The notes beneath the pieces are model-generated. The model did no database searches. It saw only the letters and a list, made by a program, of their open reading frames with translations, and was not told where the DNA came from. From Aquisphaera giovannonii (lineage in GTDB: Bacteria > Planctomycetota > Planctomycetia > Isosphaerales > Isosphaeraceae), in NCBI RefSeq assembly GCF_008087625.1, contig NZ_CP042997.1, positions 4,092,001 through 4,156,000 of the forward strand: a stretch of DNA of 64,000 nt. The letters run 5' to 3'. The position numbers and the translations under genes are program-made. Below, piece by piece: positions 1 through 9,533 of the stretch. Position 1 is the stretch's first letter. Every line of letters begins with the position of its first letter.

Positions 1-2813
1 GACGGCCAGGCGACTTCCACGGCCTCGATCCGGGCATCCGCGCCGAGGCCGAAGTGGATGCGGGGGTCGGAGGCGGACTGGTAGCTGCCGCCTCCGGTGC
101 GCCAGGCGACTCGGTTCCCGCCGGGACGGATCAGCGTCACCTTCGCCCCGACGGCGTCTCGATTGGACTTCGAGCCTTCCAGGCGAAGCACCAGGAAGTG
201 GCCGCCGGCCGTCCGGTTGTGGAAGTAGGCCAGCGGCTGATCGTGCGAGAGGATCAGCACGTCCTGACGCCCGTCGTTGTCCAGGTCGCCCACCGCGAGT
301 CCCCGCCCCATCCGCGGCACTTGCCAGACGGCGCCGGCGTGTCCGGAGGCATCTAGCAATCGGCCATCATCCCCGTTCAGCAGGAGCTGGGCCGGCATCA
401 GGTACGGATAGTTGGGCCGCAGGTCGTTGACGTGCCCGTTGGCCGTGGCCATGTCCATTCGGCCGTCGTTGTTCGCGTCGAACAGGCCCAGCCCGAACCC
501 GAGGAGGCGGCGGCTCGCGACGTCCAGCCCGATCGAGGCGGTGGCGTCGGTGAAGAGGCCGCCGCCCAGGTTGCGGAAGAAGGAGGTCGACTCGCCGTAG
601 AAGTTGGTGACGGCCAGGTCGATGAGCCCGTCCGCATCGATGTCGCCGGCAGCGGCGCCCATGCCGGCCTGGTAGATCCCCGAGGCGTTGCTGGCCACGC
701 CGGCGAGGTGGCCGACCTCCTCGAACCGCATCCCGCCCAGGTTGCGGAACAGGAAGTTGGCCGAGGAGTCGTTGGCGACGAACAGGTCCACCAGGCCGTC
801 TCCGTCCAGGTCGGCCGCGACCACGCCCAGCCCGCGGCCGTCGCGGTCGATGATGCCGGACTCGGCCGACACGTCGACGAACTTGCCGCCGTCGTTGCGA
901 AAGAGGCGGTCGGGGAGCGACTCGGCGTCGAGCGGGTTGCAGTTGAGGTAGGCCCCGGTCTTGGCGTCGCGGCAGATCCGGGGATGGTCCAGGTCCCAGG
1001 CCGCGTAGTGGCAGACGTAGAGGTCCAGGTCGCCGTCGTTGTCCAGGTCGGCGAAGGCCGCGGACGTCGGCCAGTCGCGGCGTCCGCCGAGGCCCCAGCG
1101 ATCGGTGGCGTCCTGGAAGCGACAGCCGCCGAGGTTCCTGTACAGGGCGTAGGACCGCCATCGCGTGACGAGCAGGTCGGGCAGGCCGTCGTTGTCCACG
1201 TCTCCCACCGCAACGCCGTGCCCGTGGCCGCGGGGGGAGGGGCCGATCCCGGACCGTCCCGTGATGTCTTCGAAGCTCCCGTCTCCTCGATTGCGGAACA
1301 GCCGGTCCCCCGCGTCGGAGGGCGGGGTTGCCCCCGGATCGGCCGCGTAGGGGCCGCCCTGGACGCAGTAGACGTCGAGCCACCCGTCGCCGTCGACGTC
1401 GAGCACCGCCAGGCCGCCGCCGAAGGGCTCCGGGAGCTGGCGGAGGGGCGTCCCGGCATTGTCGTAGACGAAGCGGAGGCCTGCCGACTCGGCCTCATCG
1501 GCGAAGGCTGGCCGGCCGTCGGTCGCACGGCCGGGCCCGCTCGGCCGGCCAGGCGCGTGCGTGGCCTCGGGTTCCAGCGCGTGGGCCGCTAGCTCAAGGG
1601 CCCATCGCCGGGCCGAATCGTCGCGATCGAGCCGGGCGAGGCCCTCCCGGGCGGCCGGGGCGCCCGGCGAGGCCTTCAGGGCCCAGGCGAAGAGCGCGCG
1701 GGCCTCGTGCCGGAGGCCCGCCTCCTCCGCCAGCCGGGCGAGCGCGGCCCGCTCGGCCGGCGTGCGCGGGGGCTCCTCGCGCCAGAGGAGGAGGCGATAC
1801 GCCGCCATCGCCCGCTCGACGTCGCCCTGGCGCCGCCGTAGCTCCGCGACGCGTCCCGGGCGGCCGGCCCGGTGGGCCAGCTCGACCAGCCGCTCCATCG
1901 CCCGGATCGCCCCGGGCTCGAGCGCCAGCCAGGCTTCCGTCGCGGCGGCCTCCGCCTCGGCGTCGCCGCCCCGCCGGGCGAGCCAGGCGCGCAGCTCGAG
2001 CCTCGCGGCGGGCTCGAGCGCCCCCGCGCCGAGATGTCCGGCGGCCTCGATCGCATCGGCCGGTCGCGACGAGCCCCGCGCCCATTCCAGTTGGGCCCGC
2101 CAGACCGGGGCATCGGCCCCGGCGTGCCGGCACTTCCGCAGCCATCCGTCCGCCTCGTCCCAGCGGCCGGCCTCCAGGGCGAGGCGGGCCTTTCCCAGCC
2201 AGACCCGGGCGTCATCCGGCGCGGCCGCGCCGGCCGTCTCGAGCGCCCCCTTGAGGCCCTCGTACGGCAGGCGGCTCAGGTCGAGGTTGCTGAGGTCCCT
2301 CAGGTCCGACAGGGGGTCATCCGCGGCGGCCAGCCGGCCTCGGACGAGGGCCTTGACGTCGCCGAACCGGGCCTCCAGCTCGTAGACCCGCCGGAGGAGG
2401 TCCCGGATCTTCTCCCGGGCCGGGCCGTCTTGTTCGAGGGCCTCCTCGAGCCGACGCTCCGCGGGATGGAGCCGGCCCCGGGCCAGGTTCGCCTTCGCCT
2501 CGTGGTAGGCGCCGACCGCGTCGAACGCGAACCCCGGCGGCACGCGGTCGAACGCGCGGGCCGCGGCGTCCGGATGGCCGTCGAGCGACTCGCAGATCCC
2601 CAGCCAGTAATCGGCCGCGCCGTCGAGCGAGCCGGCTCGCGCCGAGAGGGTCGCGAGCCGCCGACGCGCCGCGTCGAATCGGCCTCGCCCGATCTCCCGC
2701 CGGGCGAGGTCGAGCTGCTCGCCAGATCGCCGGGCATCGAGCCGCGTGAAGGCGACCCAGGCGAGGGCCAGAAGCCCCGCCGCGATCGCGAGCCGTCGCC
2801 GTCGTCGCCGCAT
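1..2813 (-). CDS. TPR / FG-GAP (VCBS) / ASPIC-UnbV protein, CRTAC1-like, 3' end outside window
   Basis: The frame is open from an ATG at 2813 to the window edge, so the C-terminus is missing. The protein has an Arg-rich N-terminus and one membrane segment (residues about 8-20, LAIAAGLLALAWVAF), so it is probably exported and anchored. Residues about 25-420 are Ala/Leu/Arg-rich helical pairs typical of degenerate TPRs. From about 436 there are FG-GAP/VCBS repeats with calcium-loop cores such as DVDGDGWLDVY, DVDNDGLPDLL and DLDNDGDLDLY. From about 838 there is an ASPIC/UnbV domain (LRLEGSKSNRDAVGAKVTL, SGSYQS-like GGGSYQSASDPRIHFGLG). Proteins of this architecture are abundant in planctomycetes as secreted beta-propellers of unknown ligand. 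An in-frame ATG at 2825 is an alternative start; neither has a strong ribosome-binding site. It lies about 160 bp downstream of the DUF1559 gene on the same strand. Confidence 0.85.
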   Translation of the reverse strand, partial: MRRRRRRLAIAAGLLALAWVAFTRLDARRSGEQLDLARREIGRGRFDAARRRLATLSARAGSLDGAADYWLGICESLDGHPDAAARAFDRVPPGFAFDAVGAYHEAKANLARGRLHPAERRLEEALEQDGPAREKIRDLLRRVYELEARFGDVKALVRGRLAAADDPLSDLRDLSNLDLSRLPYEGLKGALETAGAAAPDDARVWLGKARLALEAGRWDEADGWLRKCRHAGADAPVWRAQLEWARGSSRPADAIEAAGHLGAGALEPAARLELRAWLARRGGDAEAEAAATEAWLALEPGAIRAMERLVELAHRAGRPGRVAELRRRQGDVERAMAAYRLLLWREEPPRTPAERAALARLAEEAGLRHEARALFAWALKASPGAPAAREGLARLDRDDSARRWALELAAHALEPEATHAPGRPSGPGRATDGRPAFADEAESAGLRFVYDNAGTPLRQLPEPFGGGLAVLDVDGDGWLDVYCVQGGPYAADPGATPPSDAGDRLFRNRGDGSFEDITGRSGIGPSPRGHGHGVAVGDVDNDGLPDLLVTRWRSYALYRNLGGCRFQDATDRWGLGGRRDWPTSAAFADLDNDGDLDLYVCHYAAWDLDHPRICRDAKTGAYLNCNPLDAESLPDRLFRNDGGKFVDVSAESGIIDRDGRGLGVVAADLDGDGLVDLFVANDSSANFLFRNLGGMRFEEVGHLAGVASNASGIYQAGMGAAAGDIDADGLIDLAVTNFYGESTSFFRNLGGGLFTDATASIGLDVASRRLLGFGLGLFDANNDGRMDMATANGHVNDLRPNYPYLMPAQLLLNGDDGRLLDASGHAGAVWQVPRMGRGLAVGDLDNDGRQDVLILSHDQPLAYFHNRTAGGHFLVLRLEGSKSNRDAVGAKVTLIRPGGNRVAWRTGGGSYQSASDPRIHFGLGADARIEAVEVAWP

Positions 2814-2977
2814 GCGGATCCCCATCGGCCCGGCGCACCAGACCTCGAGGGTGTCCCACGCCACCCGCGAAGACCCGAGGGGGTCGGGCTCGCGGGGTCG
2901 GGGCGTGTCGTCCGATCCGGCCTGGCCAGGGCCGGACCGGATCTCGGGGTCGTCAGGCGGCGATGTGCCGCGGGGCG

Positions 2978-4045
2978 TCAATAGCTGTCGGCGGAGATGA
3001 CCTCGCCGTTGGCCCTGGTGCCCAGGGCCCAGTAAGTCTGGATGGAGATCGACGACTTGAGGAAGCGGGCGCTGCCGTCCCCGAACAGGAAGTTGGCGCC
3101 CCCGGGATGGTTGCTGTTCGCGTTCTGGTACTGGCCGTCGGAGGCGTTGGAGTTGGGGGTGGTGCCGCGGAGGCCACACCAGCCGAACCGATAATTGGAC
3201 GGCGAAGGCGGGACGACCGTGTTGATGAGGGTAAAGCCGCCGAGGTTCTCGCACCACCGGAAGCCCTTCCCGTTGCCGGTGCTGCTGGTCTGGTCCACCC
3301 AGCCTTGCTCGCACGTCTGCAGGTCGGTGAGGACGGCGTTGTAGTTCGTGCCGACGTAGGTGACGCCGCACCAGCTGCCCGTGCAGAGGGCCGAGCCAGC
3401 CGACAGGACCGGGCCGCTCCTATACTTCACCTGGGGCCGGTCCCCGGAGCCGATCAGGGCCTCGCCGAAGGCGATCGTGTTCGAGCTGCCGTCGGTACAC
3501 GACTGGATGCCGTAGCATTTCTCCGCCTCGGCGAACAGGCCGGAGGGGTTGTAGAAGTCGGTCGAGGCCCCGACCGATGCATGGTAGTTGTTCGTCATCC
3601 CGGTCCACTGGTCATTCTGGGTGGGCACCGGAGACAGCCCGTCGGAGGGGCAGATGTACGTATTGACGATCGCATTGGAGACCGTGGAATTGATGTTCCA
3701 TCCGGCGCTCCAGCAGCAGACCCAGTTGAAGTTGATCGAGTTATACAGCGGCTGGCCTTCCATGTATCCCAGCAGCAGGGCCGGGGCGCTCCAGGTGCCC
3801 CACGAGGCCATGTAGCCGTACGAGGACCAGTTCCGCGTGCCGCCCAGCGGGAAGCTGTTGTGGGCGGTGTGATAATTGTGCAGTCCGATCCCGATCTGCT
3901 TGAGGTTGTTGATGCACTGGGCCCTGCGTGCCGCCTCGCGGGCCGACTGCACCGCGGGGAGCAGGAGTGCGATGAGGACGGCGATGATGGCGATCACCAC
4001 CAGCAGCTCGATCAGCGTGAACCCTCGGCGCGATTCCACTCTCAT
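2978..4045 (-). CDS. DUF1559 (SBP_bac_10) prepilin-like secreted protein
   Basis: A 355-residue type IV pilin-like protein of the DUF1559 family, one of the most expanded families in planctomycetes. The N-terminus MRVESRRG is followed by [19 protein letters not shown], a class III prepilin signal cut after Gly8, giving a hydrophobic helix that would embed in a pseudopilus or the inner membrane. The C-terminus carries the family hallmark [17 protein letters not shown]. Start choice: the frame extends 68 codons further upstream, but ATG 4045 directly precedes the prepilin signal and has a GAGGAGG ribosome-binding site 9 nt upstream. The gene sits between a small lipoprotein gene (upstream) and the ASPIC/UnbV gene (downstream). 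Molecular role is unknown; a pseudopilin-like structural or secretion function is inferred from the signal only. Confidence 0.95.
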   Translation of the reverse strand: MRVESRRGFTLIELLVVIAIIAVLIALLLPAVQSAREAARRAQCINNLKQIGIGLHNYHTAHNSFPLGGTRNWSSYGYMASWGTWSAPALLLGYMEGQPLYNSINFNWVCCWSAGWNINSTVSNAIVNTYICPSDGLSPVPTQNDQWTGMTNNYHASVGASTDFYNPSGLFAEAEKCYGIQSCTDGSSNTIAFGEALIGSGDRPQVKYRSGPVLSAGSALCTGSWCGVTYVGTNYNAVLTDLQTCEQGWVDQTSSTGNGKGFRWCENLGGFTLINTVVPPSPSNYRFGWCGLRGTTPNSNASDGQYQNANSNHPGGANFLFGDGSARFLKSSISIQTYWALGTRANGEVISADSY

Positions 4046-4245
4046 TGGTCGATTCCTCCTCGAATGAGATGGGGACGAGGACTGAGGCCGGGCCACCCGG
4101 GGCAGGGCTGCGGCCGGGGAGGCGGCCTGCGAGCAGGATGGGCCGTGAAGGAGCGGCCGAATACGCATCCGTCGCGACGTCGCCGGGTGGCCCTCCGGAC
4201 ATGGGACAGGATCGCAATCGCTCGGGAGATGCCCTCCCATGGGCA

Positions 4246-4440
4246 TCAACGGCCGGCCCGGCCGCGCGCCTTCATGGCTTCCTTCATGGACGCCTTCGTC
4301 TCGGCCGCGATCTTCTTCGCGGTTTCCTTGTCGGGCGGGCTGGAGTTGATCGGCCCTTCACTCGAACAACCGACGACGGAGAAGAACAGGCCAAGAAATG
4401 CCGCAATCACGGGCGCGCGGGAAGGTCGCAATGCAGACAT
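4246..4440 (-). CDS. small predicted lipoprotein
   Basis: A 64-residue protein with a lipoprotein signal: [20 protein letters not shown] then SVVGC, so Cys27 or nearby would be lipidated after signal peptidase II cleavage. The mature part is only about 38 residues, charged and helical ([20 protein letters not shown]). Start choice: the frame is open further upstream, but ATG 4440 begins the signal peptide and has GAGGG about 8 nt upstream. It precedes the DUF1559 gene by 200 bp on the same strand. Small lipoproteins next to DUF1559 genes are common in this phylum, but their function is unknown. Confidence 0.8.
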   Translation of the reverse strand: MSALRPSRAPVIAAFLGLFFSVVGCSSEGPINSSPPDKETAKKIAAETKASMKEAMKARGRAGR

Positions 4441-4733
4441 AAACGGTCCCTCGGAACAACCTGCCGGGACGGAGAAACTCCGCGAAGGGGAAAGAACCCC
4501 GGGACATAGCAGCGCGATAGGGGAGGATTCGGAGAGGGTCAGTGTGGTCGAAGGTCTCTCGCGGGGCCGTGCGGCGAGCTTCATTTCCTCGGAGAAGGCC
4601 GAATCCCACGGCCCGAGCAAAGCTATTTGTCCGCCGGAGCAAGATCAAGAAAAAAACGCCTGATGTCGCGGATTTTTCGAGAACTCATTCTACGAGGTCG
4701 TCCCGTGTATCCTCCGCGCCGGCACAGGCTCGA
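4441..4733. other. intergenic region, no gene seen
   Basis: Spacer between the membrane protein gene and the lipoprotein gene, both on the minus strand. Apart from the T-run hairpin at 4652-4679, no coding frame with a ribosome-binding site was found. The promoter of the lipoprotein gene should lie here, but no convincing -35/-10 pair is visible. Confidence 0.5.
4652..4679 (-). terminator. possible intrinsic terminator
   Basis: Read on the minus strand, an A-run, a short CGC...GCG stem and a run of seven T follow the stop of the membrane protein gene (4734) by about 55 bp. The stem is short and has a bulge, so the call is tentative. The A/T runs on both sides would allow function in either direction. 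Confidence 0.35.
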
Positions 4734-5567
4734 TCAGGACAAGATCGGACGAGTCGGTCGTCGCAGGCTCAAGTGTTCCGAGGCCCAGAGTGCGCCGGCG
4801 GAGGAGAGGAGGGCCGTGGCGAGGCAGGCGAAGAGCCTCAGCTCGGGCCTGGGGCCGAGGGGCTGGAGGGTCCGCTCCTGCGGGAAGGGGACCGGGCCGC
4901 ACAGCTCATAGAGGGTCGCCGCGACCAGGGCCCCGAGCAGTCCGCCGATCAGGGAGGGGGCCGCCCGCCGGCCGCCCAGGCCGAGGCCGAGCGCCAGGCC
5001 CGCCGCGCCGCCGACCGCCGCCCACATGCCGCCGTGCGTCGCCATCGCGAGGAAGAACTCCTCCGTCGCGTTGTCGGGGGAGGGAGGGGCGTGGAGGGCA
5101 TTGTACAACGGCACGAGGAGCGAGGCGCCCATGGCCCCGGCCGCGCCGCCGAGCACCAGGCCGATCAGGCCCGCCCAGAGGGCCGCCCTCGCCGACCGTC
5201 GGGCCAGCCCGCCGGCCCCGCCCAGCGCCAGGCCCAGCAGCGCACCGAAGGTCCCGTTGCTCGCGATCGCGGTCCGGAACTCGGATTCGAGGAGCCGTCG
5301 GGCGTGCTCGGCGGGGGCCTTGTCGCGGTCGCCCCGGATCCCGGGCGGCAGCTCGAGCGAGGGGGCGAAGACCCTCGCGGCATACTCGCCGCAGCCGAAG
5401 CCCGCCGGGCCCGCGAGCAGGCCGGCCGCGACGACCAGGAGCCACGCGCGGCCGGACGGCCGCGCCGCCGGGGCGGCCGGCGTGGCATCGGCCCCCCCGC
5501 CCGCTTCGCCATTTGCGAGCGGGTGCCGCGAGGCGGGGGAGGGGGACGGTGTCTCGGCGTTCTGCAT
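4734..5567 (-). CDS. glycine-rich multi-pass membrane protein, unknown function
   Basis: A 277-residue protein with a cytoplasmic Pro/Ala-rich N-terminus (about 40 residues) and five or six hydrophobic, Gly/Ala-rich segments (for example AWLLVVAAGLLAGPAGFGCG, GTFGALLGLALGGAGGLA, ALWAGLIGLVLGGAAGAMGA, GMWAAVGGAAGLALGLGLGG and APSLIGGLLGALVAATLY). No catalytic motif is recognised. ATG 5567 has an AGGAGG ribosome-binding site about 7 nt upstream. It is divergent from the sulfatase-fold gene starting at 5803. Function unknown; planctomycete genomes hold many such proteins. Confidence 0.8.
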   Translation of the reverse strand: MQNAETPSPSPASRHPLANGEAGGGADATPAAPAARPSGRAWLLVVAAGLLAGPAGFGCGEYAARVFAPSLELPPGIRGDRDKAPAEHARRLLESEFRTAIASNGTFGALLGLALGGAGGLARRSARAALWAGLIGLVLGGAAGAMGASLLVPLYNALHAPPSPDNATEEFFLAMATHGGMWAAVGGAAGLALGLGLGGRRAAPSLIGGLLGALVAATLYELCGPVPFPQERTLQPLGPRPELRLFACLATALLSSAGALWASEHLSLRRPTRPILS

Positions 5568-5802
5568 GGATCGCGCCTCCTAAGGTCGAGGCGGACGCCG
5601 CCTCGCCACGCGGGGATGCCGCTCCACGATCTCGATAGGCGACTCGTCGCGACCCGCCGCGGCATGCCGGGCGGAGCAGACGGGCGACCGCGATAGGGTC
5701 CCCTCCCGATGTCGGCCCGTCAAGCAGCCGCCGCCTTGTATTCGCCGGCGCCTTCCGGTCTAGTAATCCCGATCCTCATACCGCCCCCCCGTGGGAATCG
5801 CG

Positions 5803-7749
5803 ATGGAATCCGGAGCCGGGACCAGCAAAGCCGCCGACGCGGGCCGGATCGCCGAGGCGGTGCGGGCGGATCCGCGGGCGGGCGGGATGTCGCCCGGCGC
5901 AACCCTCCTTGTGGCGGCGTGCATCGGCCTCGCGGCCGGCTGGATCGACCTCGGGCTGATGCTCCTCAACAGCCGCGTCATCCAGCGGGACTTCGATCGG
6001 CTCGGCGGGGACTTCCCCTGGCTGATCCCCTCGGGCGTGGCCGCCCTGCTGCTCTCCGTCGGGGCTGCCCTCGCCGGGCTCTACCTCGTCCGCCGCCGGC
6101 GGCCCTCCCCGCGGTGGGTCGTGGGCGTCCTCGCCTTCATCGCCTCCCTCGACGCGTGTGCCCGACTGCCGCTCGAGCTTTGGGCCTCGCTGCTCCTCTC
6201 GGCGGGGCTGGCGGTCCAGTCGGGCCGGTGGGCGGGCCGTCGCCCCGATGTCCCGCTCGCGTGGGCCCGCAGGGCGGTCCCGCTCCTCGCGGCGGCCTTG
6301 CTGGCGGCCGTGATGGTGACCCGGGGCGGGCGAGCCTGGGCGGAGCATCGGGCCGTCTCGAGCTTGCCGCCGGCCTCGGCCAACGCCCCGAACGTGCTCC
6401 TGATCGTGTGGGACACGGTCCGGGCCGCCAGCACAAGCCTGCACGGCTACGGGCGGCCGACGACCCCCAACCTCCAACGCCTCGCCGCCCGCGGGACGCG
6501 GTTCGACCTGGCCTTCTCCACCTCGTCGTGGACCCTGCCGGCGCACGCGAGCCTCTTCACCGGGCGCTGGCCGCACGAGCTGGGGGTCGACTGGAAGTCG
6601 CCGCTCCGCCGCGACGTCCCGACCGTCGCCGGCCACCTCCGCGATCGCGGCTACGACACGGCCGGCTTCGTGGCGAACCTCGACTACGCGAGCGTCGAGA
6701 CCGGCCTGTCGCGGGGATTCGCGCACTATGAGGACTATCCGGTCGACCTCCTCGACACGCTGGACCGCTACGTCGGGCTCGGCCACCGGATGGAGCTCTC
6801 CACCTGGGGCAGCGTCGTGTCGTCCCTCCTGGAGAAGGCCTCCGGACGCCCCATGGGACGGATCGGGCGTTCGCGGGAGCACGCGAAGCGCGCGACGGAC
6901 GTGGATCGGGGATTCCTCGACTGGCTCTCCTGGCAGCGCGGGCGGGCTCGCCCGTTCTTCGCCTTCCTGAATTACAACGACGCGCACTCGCCCTACGAGG
7001 TCCCGGACCCTTCGGCCCCCGGGTTCGGCCTCCGGCCGACGACCCTCCGGGACTACCTCACCCTCCAGCGCTGGAACCAGGTCCCCAAGGCGAGCCTGAG
7101 GCCCGAGGACGTCCAGATGGCCACGGCCGTCTACGACGAGTGCATCGCCCACCTCGACCGCCGCCTGGGGCTCCTCCTCGATGAGCTCGACCGCCGTGGC
7201 GTCCTGGGGAACACGATCGTCATCGTCACCGCGGACCACGGCGAGCACCTCGGCGATCACCTCCTGTTCTTCCACGGCTGCAGCCTGTACCGGCAGCTCG
7301 TGCATGTTCCCCTGGTCATCGTCGACCCGAGGGGGGCGGCGACCGGCCGGGTCGTGGCCGGCCCGGTCGGCCTGCGTGACCTCCCGGCCACCATCGCCGA
7401 GCTCGTCGGGGAGGTGGACGGCGCGCCCTTTCCCGGCCGGTCGCTGGCCCGCTCACTCCGCGATGCCGCCGGGCCCCCCGGGGACGCTCCCGGTCCGCTC
7501 CTGATGGAGACGACCCCGCCCCTGGTGATGATGAATGAGGGGCGGGAGCCGGTTGCGAAGGGCCCGATGAGGTCCCTGGTCGCCGGCGGGCTGCACTACA
7601 TCGAGTCCGGCGACGGCACCCAGGAGCTATTCTCCCTGGAGGGAGATCCCGAGGAGCGATTCAACCTGGCCAATGCCCCGACCGCCGGCGATGTCGTGAG
7701 GCGCTTCCGGTCGAGCCTCGAGAGCATGGCGAGCGGGAGGAAGCCGTAG
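5803..7749 (+). CDS. membrane-anchored sulfatase-fold hydrolase/transferase
   Basis: A 648-residue alkaline-phosphatase-superfamily enzyme. Residues about 30-180 hold four or five membrane helices; the catalytic domain follows on the outer face. Metal-site signatures are visible: NVLLIVWDTVR (Asp204) and VTADHGEHLGDH (Asp478/His479). The nucleophile region reads SSWTLPAHASLFTGRW. Aligned with the classical C/S-x-P-S-R motif of sulfatases, it has Thr244 in place of the Cys or Ser that becomes formylglycine. A Thr nucleophile is known from LtaS-type phosphoglycerol transferases, so the enzyme may act on phospho- rather than sulfo-esters. Start: ATG 5803 has a weak GGGA upstream; GTG 5791, in frame, is an alternative. 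Substrate unknown. Confidence 0.85.
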   Translation: MESGAGTSKAADAGRIAEAVRADPRAGGMSPGATLLVAACIGLAAGWIDLGLMLLNSRVIQRDFDRLGGDFPWLIPSGVAALLLSVGAALAGLYLVRRRRPSPRWVVGVLAFIASLDACARLPLELWASLLLSAGLAVQSGRWAGRRPDVPLAWARRAVPLLAAALLAAVMVTRGGRAWAEHRAVSSLPPASANAPNVLLIVWDTVRAASTSLHGYGRPTTPNLQRLAARGTRFDLAFSTSSWTLPAHASLFTGRWPHELGVDWKSPLRRDVPTVAGHLRDRGYDTAGFVANLDYASVETGLSRGFAHYEDYPVDLLDTLDRYVGLGHRMELSTWGSVVSSLLEKASGRPMGRIGRSREHAKRATDVDRGFLDWLSWQRGRARPFFAFLNYNDAHSPYEVPDPSAPGFGLRPTTLRDYLTLQRWNQVPKASLRPEDVQMATAVYDECIAHLDRRLGLLLDELDRRGVLGNTIVIVTADHGEHLGDHLLFFHGCSLYRQLVHVPLVIVDPRGAATGRVVAGPVGLRDLPATIAELVGEVDGAPFPGRSLARSLRDAAGPPGDAPGPLLMETTPPLVMMNEGREPVAKGPMRSLVAGGLHYIESGDGTQELFSLEGDPEERFNLANAPTAGDVVRRFRSSLESMASGRKP

Positions 7750-7845
7750 CGCCCGCGTCCGGCGAGCATCCGCGAGCCCCGCGAACCAGAGCTCGTCGCC
7801 GGCCCTCTTCAGGGGAGGACATCCGCGGCCCGGGGGACTTCGCCC

Positions 7846-8748
7846 ATGAGCACGCTGCAGCGTCTGACCGACCGAGGCCTGGTGAGGCCGCCGCGGTGGC
7901 TGCCGGGGAATGTCCAGTACGAGACGATCATGGGATCGGTCGCGTACGGCGTGTCCTCGGACACGAGCGACGTGGACGTCTACGGCTGGGCGATCCCGCC
8001 GAAGGACGACGCCTTCCCGCACCTCCGGGGCGAGGTCGCCGGCTTCGGCACGCCGCGGCCCCGGTTCGAGCAGTTCCAGGAGCATCACATCCGGGACGAC
8101 GACGCGCTCGGCGGCCGCGGGCGGACGTATGACGTGACGATCTACGGGATCGTCAAGTTCTTCAGCCTGGCGATGGAGAACAACCCGAACATCCTGGACA
8201 GCCTGTTCACGCCGGCCAACTGCGTCCTGCACAGCACGCAGGTCGGCAACCTCGTCCGCGAGAACCGCCGCATCTTCCTGCACCGGGGGGCCTGGCCGAA
8301 GTTCAAGGGCTACGCATATTCGCAGTTGCACAAGATTTCGATCAAGACGCCCCGGGGCAAGCGGGCCGGGCTCGTGGGGCGGCACGGCTACGACGTCAAA
8401 TTCGCGTACCACGTCGTCCGGCTGCTCGGCGAGGTCGAGATGATCCTGACCGAGGGGGACATCGACCTCCAGCGCAACAACGAGCCGCTCAAGGCCATCC
8501 GCCGGGGCGAGTGGACCGAGGAGCGGCTCCGCGCCTGGTGCGCGGAGAAGGAGTCGCACCTCGAGCGGGCGTACGCCGAGAGCACGCTCCCGGCGTCGCC
8601 CGACGAGCCGAGGATCCGCCGGCTCCTCCTCGATTGCCTGGAGCAGCACTACGGCAGCCTCGAGGGATGCGTCGTGGACCCCGACCGGGCCGTGGCCGCC
8701 CTGCGGGCCATCCAGGCGGAGCTGGAACGCGTGAGGGACCTGCTATGA
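7846..8748 (+). CDS. predicted nucleotidyltransferase (COG3541-like), first of pair
   Basis: A 300-residue protein of the DNA polymerase beta-like nucleotidyltransferase superfamily. The active-site hallmark is seen near the N-terminus: GSVAYG (residues 30-35), then SDVDVYG with the Asp42/Asp44 metal-binding pair. The rest is helical and lacks a recognised partner domain. The family has phage and bacterial members; its substrate is unknown. The downstream gene is a distant paralogue that overlaps by 4 nt (ATGA), so the two are translationally coupled and probably work together. The ATG follows the sulfatase-fold gene by 96 bp. Confidence 0.8.
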   Translation: MSTLQRLTDRGLVRPPRWLPGNVQYETIMGSVAYGVSSDTSDVDVYGWAIPPKDDAFPHLRGEVAGFGTPRPRFEQFQEHHIRDDDALGGRGRTYDVTIYGIVKFFSLAMENNPNILDSLFTPANCVLHSTQVGNLVRENRRIFLHRGAWPKFKGYAYSQLHKISIKTPRGKRAGLVGRHGYDVKFAYHVVRLLGEVEMILTEGDIDLQRNNEPLKAIRRGEWTEERLRAWCAEKESHLERAYAESTLPASPDEPRIRRLLLDCLEQHYGSLEGCVVDPDRAVAALRAIQAELERVRDLL

Positions 8749-9533
8749 CCGACATCGTGAACGCCGAGGCGATGCGGAGGCTCTGGGAGGTGGCGGATGG
8801 GCATCCGTATCCGCTCCTCTTCGCGACGATCAGCGGGGCCCACCTCTACGGCTTCCCCTCTCCCGACTCGGACTACGACCTGCGCGGCTGCCACCTCCTG
8901 CCGCTCCGCGAGGTCGTGGGCCTGGATGCCGGCCGGGAGACGATCGAGGTCGAGCGGAAGGAGGAGGGCTTCGAGCTCGACCTGGTCTCGCACGACGCCC
9001 TCAAGTTCTTCCGTCTCCTCCTCAGGAAGAACGGCTACGTGCTGGAGCAGGTCCTCTCGCCGCTGGTCGTCCTCTCGACGCCCGAGCATGAGGAGCTGAA
9101 GGCGATCGCCCGGGGCTGCGTCACGAGGCACCACAGCCACCACTACTTCGGCTTCGCCGAGACCCAGTGGAGGCTCTTCGAGAAGGAACGGCCCCGCCGC
9201 GTGAAGCCCCTGCTGTACGCCTACCGCGTCCTCCTGACTGGCATCCACCTGATGCGCACCGGCGAGGTGGAGGCGGACCTCGTGCGGCTCGCGGACGAGG
9301 CCCGCCTGGGTCACGTCGCCGACCTGATCGCGCAGAAACTCTCCGGGCCGGAGCGGGCGACGCTGGACGCGTCCGACGTGGATTTCCATCGCCGGGAGTA
9401 CGAGCGGCTCCGCGGCGAGCTGGAGTCGGCCCACCAGGCGAGCCGGTTGCCCGAGGGGCCGACGTCCAGGGCTGCGCTCAACGATCTGCTGGTGAGGCTC
9501 CGGCTGAAACCGGCCGGCGACGAACACGGATGA
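8745..9533 (+). CDS. predicted nucleotidyltransferase (COG3541-like), second of pair
   Basis: A 262-residue nucleotidyltransferase-fold protein, paralogous to the preceding gene. SGAHLYGFPSPDSDYDLRG shows the GS/SG box and the Asp43/Asp45 pair expected for metal-dependent nucleotide transfer. A His-rich stretch (TRHHSHHYFGFAE) lies in the central part. The start ATG 8745 overlaps the stop of the first gene (ATGA). The frame is open further upstream inside the neighbour, but that extension is the neighbour read out of frame. Substrate and biological role are unknown; a heteromeric enzyme with its neighbour is an inference from the overlap. Confidence 0.8.
   Translation: MTDIVNAEAMRRLWEVADGHPYPLLFATISGAHLYGFPSPDSDYDLRGCHLLPLREVVGLDAGRETIEVERKEEGFELDLVSHDALKFFRLLLRKNGYVLEQVLSPLVVLSTPEHEELKAIARGCVTRHHSHHYFGFAETQWRLFEKERPRRVKPLLYAYRVLLTGIHLMRTGEVEADLVRLADEARLGHVADLIAQKLSGPERATLDASDVDFHRREYERLRGELESAHQASRLPEGPTSRAALNDLLVRLRLKPAGDEHG

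Noticed and set aside
4046-4249. N-terminal extension of the DUF1559 protein by 68 codons
   Set aside because: The class III prepilin signal must be near the N-terminus, and a GAGGAGG site precedes ATG 4045.
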